Part shown: positions 33,279 to 34,112 of the stretch, in pieces
Numbering within the stretch: position 1 is the first letter of the stretch
How the letters are laid out: every line of letters starts with the position of its first letter
NCBI GenBank assembly: GCA_902780455.1
Contig: CACZFO010000013.1
Location: 1 to 34,112 of the forward strand
Reading direction: 5' to 3'
DNA length: 34,112 nucleotides
Origin: an uncultured Bacteroidia bacterium
Lineage (GTDB): Bacteria; Bacteroidota; Bacteroidia; Bacteroidales; UBA932
The notes under the pieces: generated by a model
Database searches by the model: none
What the model was told of the DNA's origin: nothing
Seen by the model: the letters and a program-made list of their open reading frames with translations, nothing else
Program-made: the position numbers and the translations under genes

Positions 33279-34112
33279 CTATAGTTTTGCCAGAGTTTCC
33301 AGGACCATCTTTATCAATTTCTCGATGTAAGGATGGTAATCGGTAATAGCCTCCTTGGCATATCTGTTGGCAATTATGCAACATACCGTGATGGCCTCAT
33401 GGCCCATCTCCTTGGCCAGGCCGGCAATGGCACTGCCTTCCATCTCGTAATTGGTTACCTTATAGCCCTTTGAGGCAAAGCTCTCGAACTTGGCGTTCAT
33501 GTCAGGCATTGCAAGACCAAGACGAAGGACCCTGCCCTGAGGACCGAAAAATCCAGGAGCGGATATGGTCATACCCTTGATCGTCTTTCTCTGGAAGGCC
33601 TTTATAAGACGCTCGGAATTCCTCACGATGTACGGCCTCGGAAGATTTGGGTCCCAGCCCATGTGTTCAACCAGCGCATTCTCTATCTCCTTGTCTGTGA
33701 CGCTGTCGCGGTTGGCATACCAGTTCACCAGGCCGTCACATCCTATGGAATAGTGGCTGAGGACGAAAGATCCGAGAGGAATCTCAGGCTGCAGGGCGCC
33801 GCTTGTACCTATCCTGACCAGGGTCAGGCTCCTTTTCTCCTTCTTGATTTTTCTGGTGTTGAAATCTATGTTGGCTACGGCATCCAGCTCGTTCATCACA
33901 ATGTCTATGTTGTCCGTTCCGATTCCTGTAGAAAGCACTGTTATTCTCTTGCCCTTGTACATTCCTGTGGTAGAGACGAATTCACGGCTCTGCTTGGTAA
34001 ATTCAATGGCGGTCATGTGCTTGGCAATCATGGCAACCCTGCCGGGGTCACCTACCAGTATTACAGTATCTGCAAGTTCTTCAGGACGGAGATTGATGTG
34101 ATATATGGAACC
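33279..34112 (-). CDS. Nucleoside phosphorylase (uridine phosphorylase-like), 5' end outside window
   Basis: 277 residues visible; the frame is open to the right edge, so the N-terminus is missing. From the edge it reads GSIYHINLRPEELADTVILV followed by GDPGRV, the phosphate-binding motif of the PNP/UDP phosphorylase family 1. STGIGTDNIDIV and LVRIGTSGALQPEIPLGSFV form the nucleoside-site loops, and NYEMEGSAIAGLAKEMGHEA holds the ribose-binding Glu-Met-Glu motif. It splits nucleosides with phosphate into base and ribose-1-phosphate. Uridine preference is inferred from similarity only. An internal ATG at 34031 is not the true start. Confidence 0.9.
   Translation of the reverse strand, partial: GSIYHINLRPEELADTVILVGDPGRVAMIAKHMTAIEFTKQSREFVSTTGMYKGKRITVLSTGIGTDNIDIVMNELDAVANIDFNTRKIKKEKRSLTLVRIGTSGALQPEIPLGSFVLSHYSIGCDGLVNWYANRDSVTDKEIENALVEHMGWDPNLPRPYIVRNSERLIKAFQRKTIKGMTISAPGFFGPQGRVLRLGLAMPDMNAKFESFASKGYKVTNYEMEGSAIAGLAKEMGHEAITVCCIIANRYAKEAITDYHPYIEKLIKMVLETLAKL

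Noticed and set aside
1..34112. CRISPR array, rRNA genes or riboswitch
   Set aside because: No regularly spaced short repeats, rRNA segments or recognisable riboswitch cores were found on either strand.

Overview
The window looks like a chromosomal segment of a member of Bacteroidales (Bacteroidota). The signs are promoter -7 boxes of the TAnnTTTG type, a Bacteroidetes-style RHS N-terminus, a Bacteroidetes putative-porin family member, a Big2/FISUMP-type lipoprotein and a fused sugar kinase-RapZ protein. The taxonomic placement is inferred from gene content only.

Layout. (1) 1-2108 (-): the 5' part of a large tricorn-like periplasmic protease, cut by the window edge. (2) 2164-20511: a polyene lipid gene cluster of the aryl polyene/flexirubin type. 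Its left arm is on the minus strand: AMP-ligase, small ACP, PlsC-like acyltransferase, secreted alpha/beta hydrolase, MMPL exporter fused to an acyltransferase, hotdog dehydratase fused to a GT2 glycosyltransferase, LolA-like carrier, small DMT-type membrane protein, a catalytically dead ketosynthase (chain-length-factor-like), an active FabF-type ketosynthase, a second ACP, and a ketosynthase fused to a second degenerate thiolase-fold domain. A DJ-1/PfpI gene sits inside this arm on the opposite strand. The right arm, on the plus strand, starts with an AmgK-like kinase/RapZ fusion and a MurU-like nucleotidyltransferase. It continues with a FabG-type ketoreductase, an LpxL-type acyltransferase and a variant hotdog dehydratase. 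(3) 20568-23423: an AT-rich island with a truncated RHS protein behind an intact promoter, followed by three short tail fragments, each directly upstream of a small immunity-like gene. (4) 23512-28450 (+): nicotinate phosphoribosyltransferase, putative porin, MltF-like lytic transglycosylase. (5) 28454-31006 (-): LolC/E-like permease and acetylxylan-esterase-like hydrolase. (6) 31035-31110: tRNA-Gly(CCC). (7) 31113-34112 (-): FISUMP-type lipoprotein, proline dehydrogenase and a nucleoside phosphorylase cut by the right edge.

How the cluster is likely to work (inference): the ligase loads an aryl or other starter acid onto an ACP. The ketosynthase/chain-length-factor pair, ketoreductase and two hotdog dehydratases then extend it to a conjugated polyene. 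Up to three lipid-type acyltransferases, a glycosyltransferase, the MMPL exporter and the LolA-like protein attach it to a lipid or sugar and move it to the outer membrane. No ammonia lyase, methyltransferase or recognisable thioesterase for an aryl starter is visible in this window, so the starter and product are not known from the sequence.
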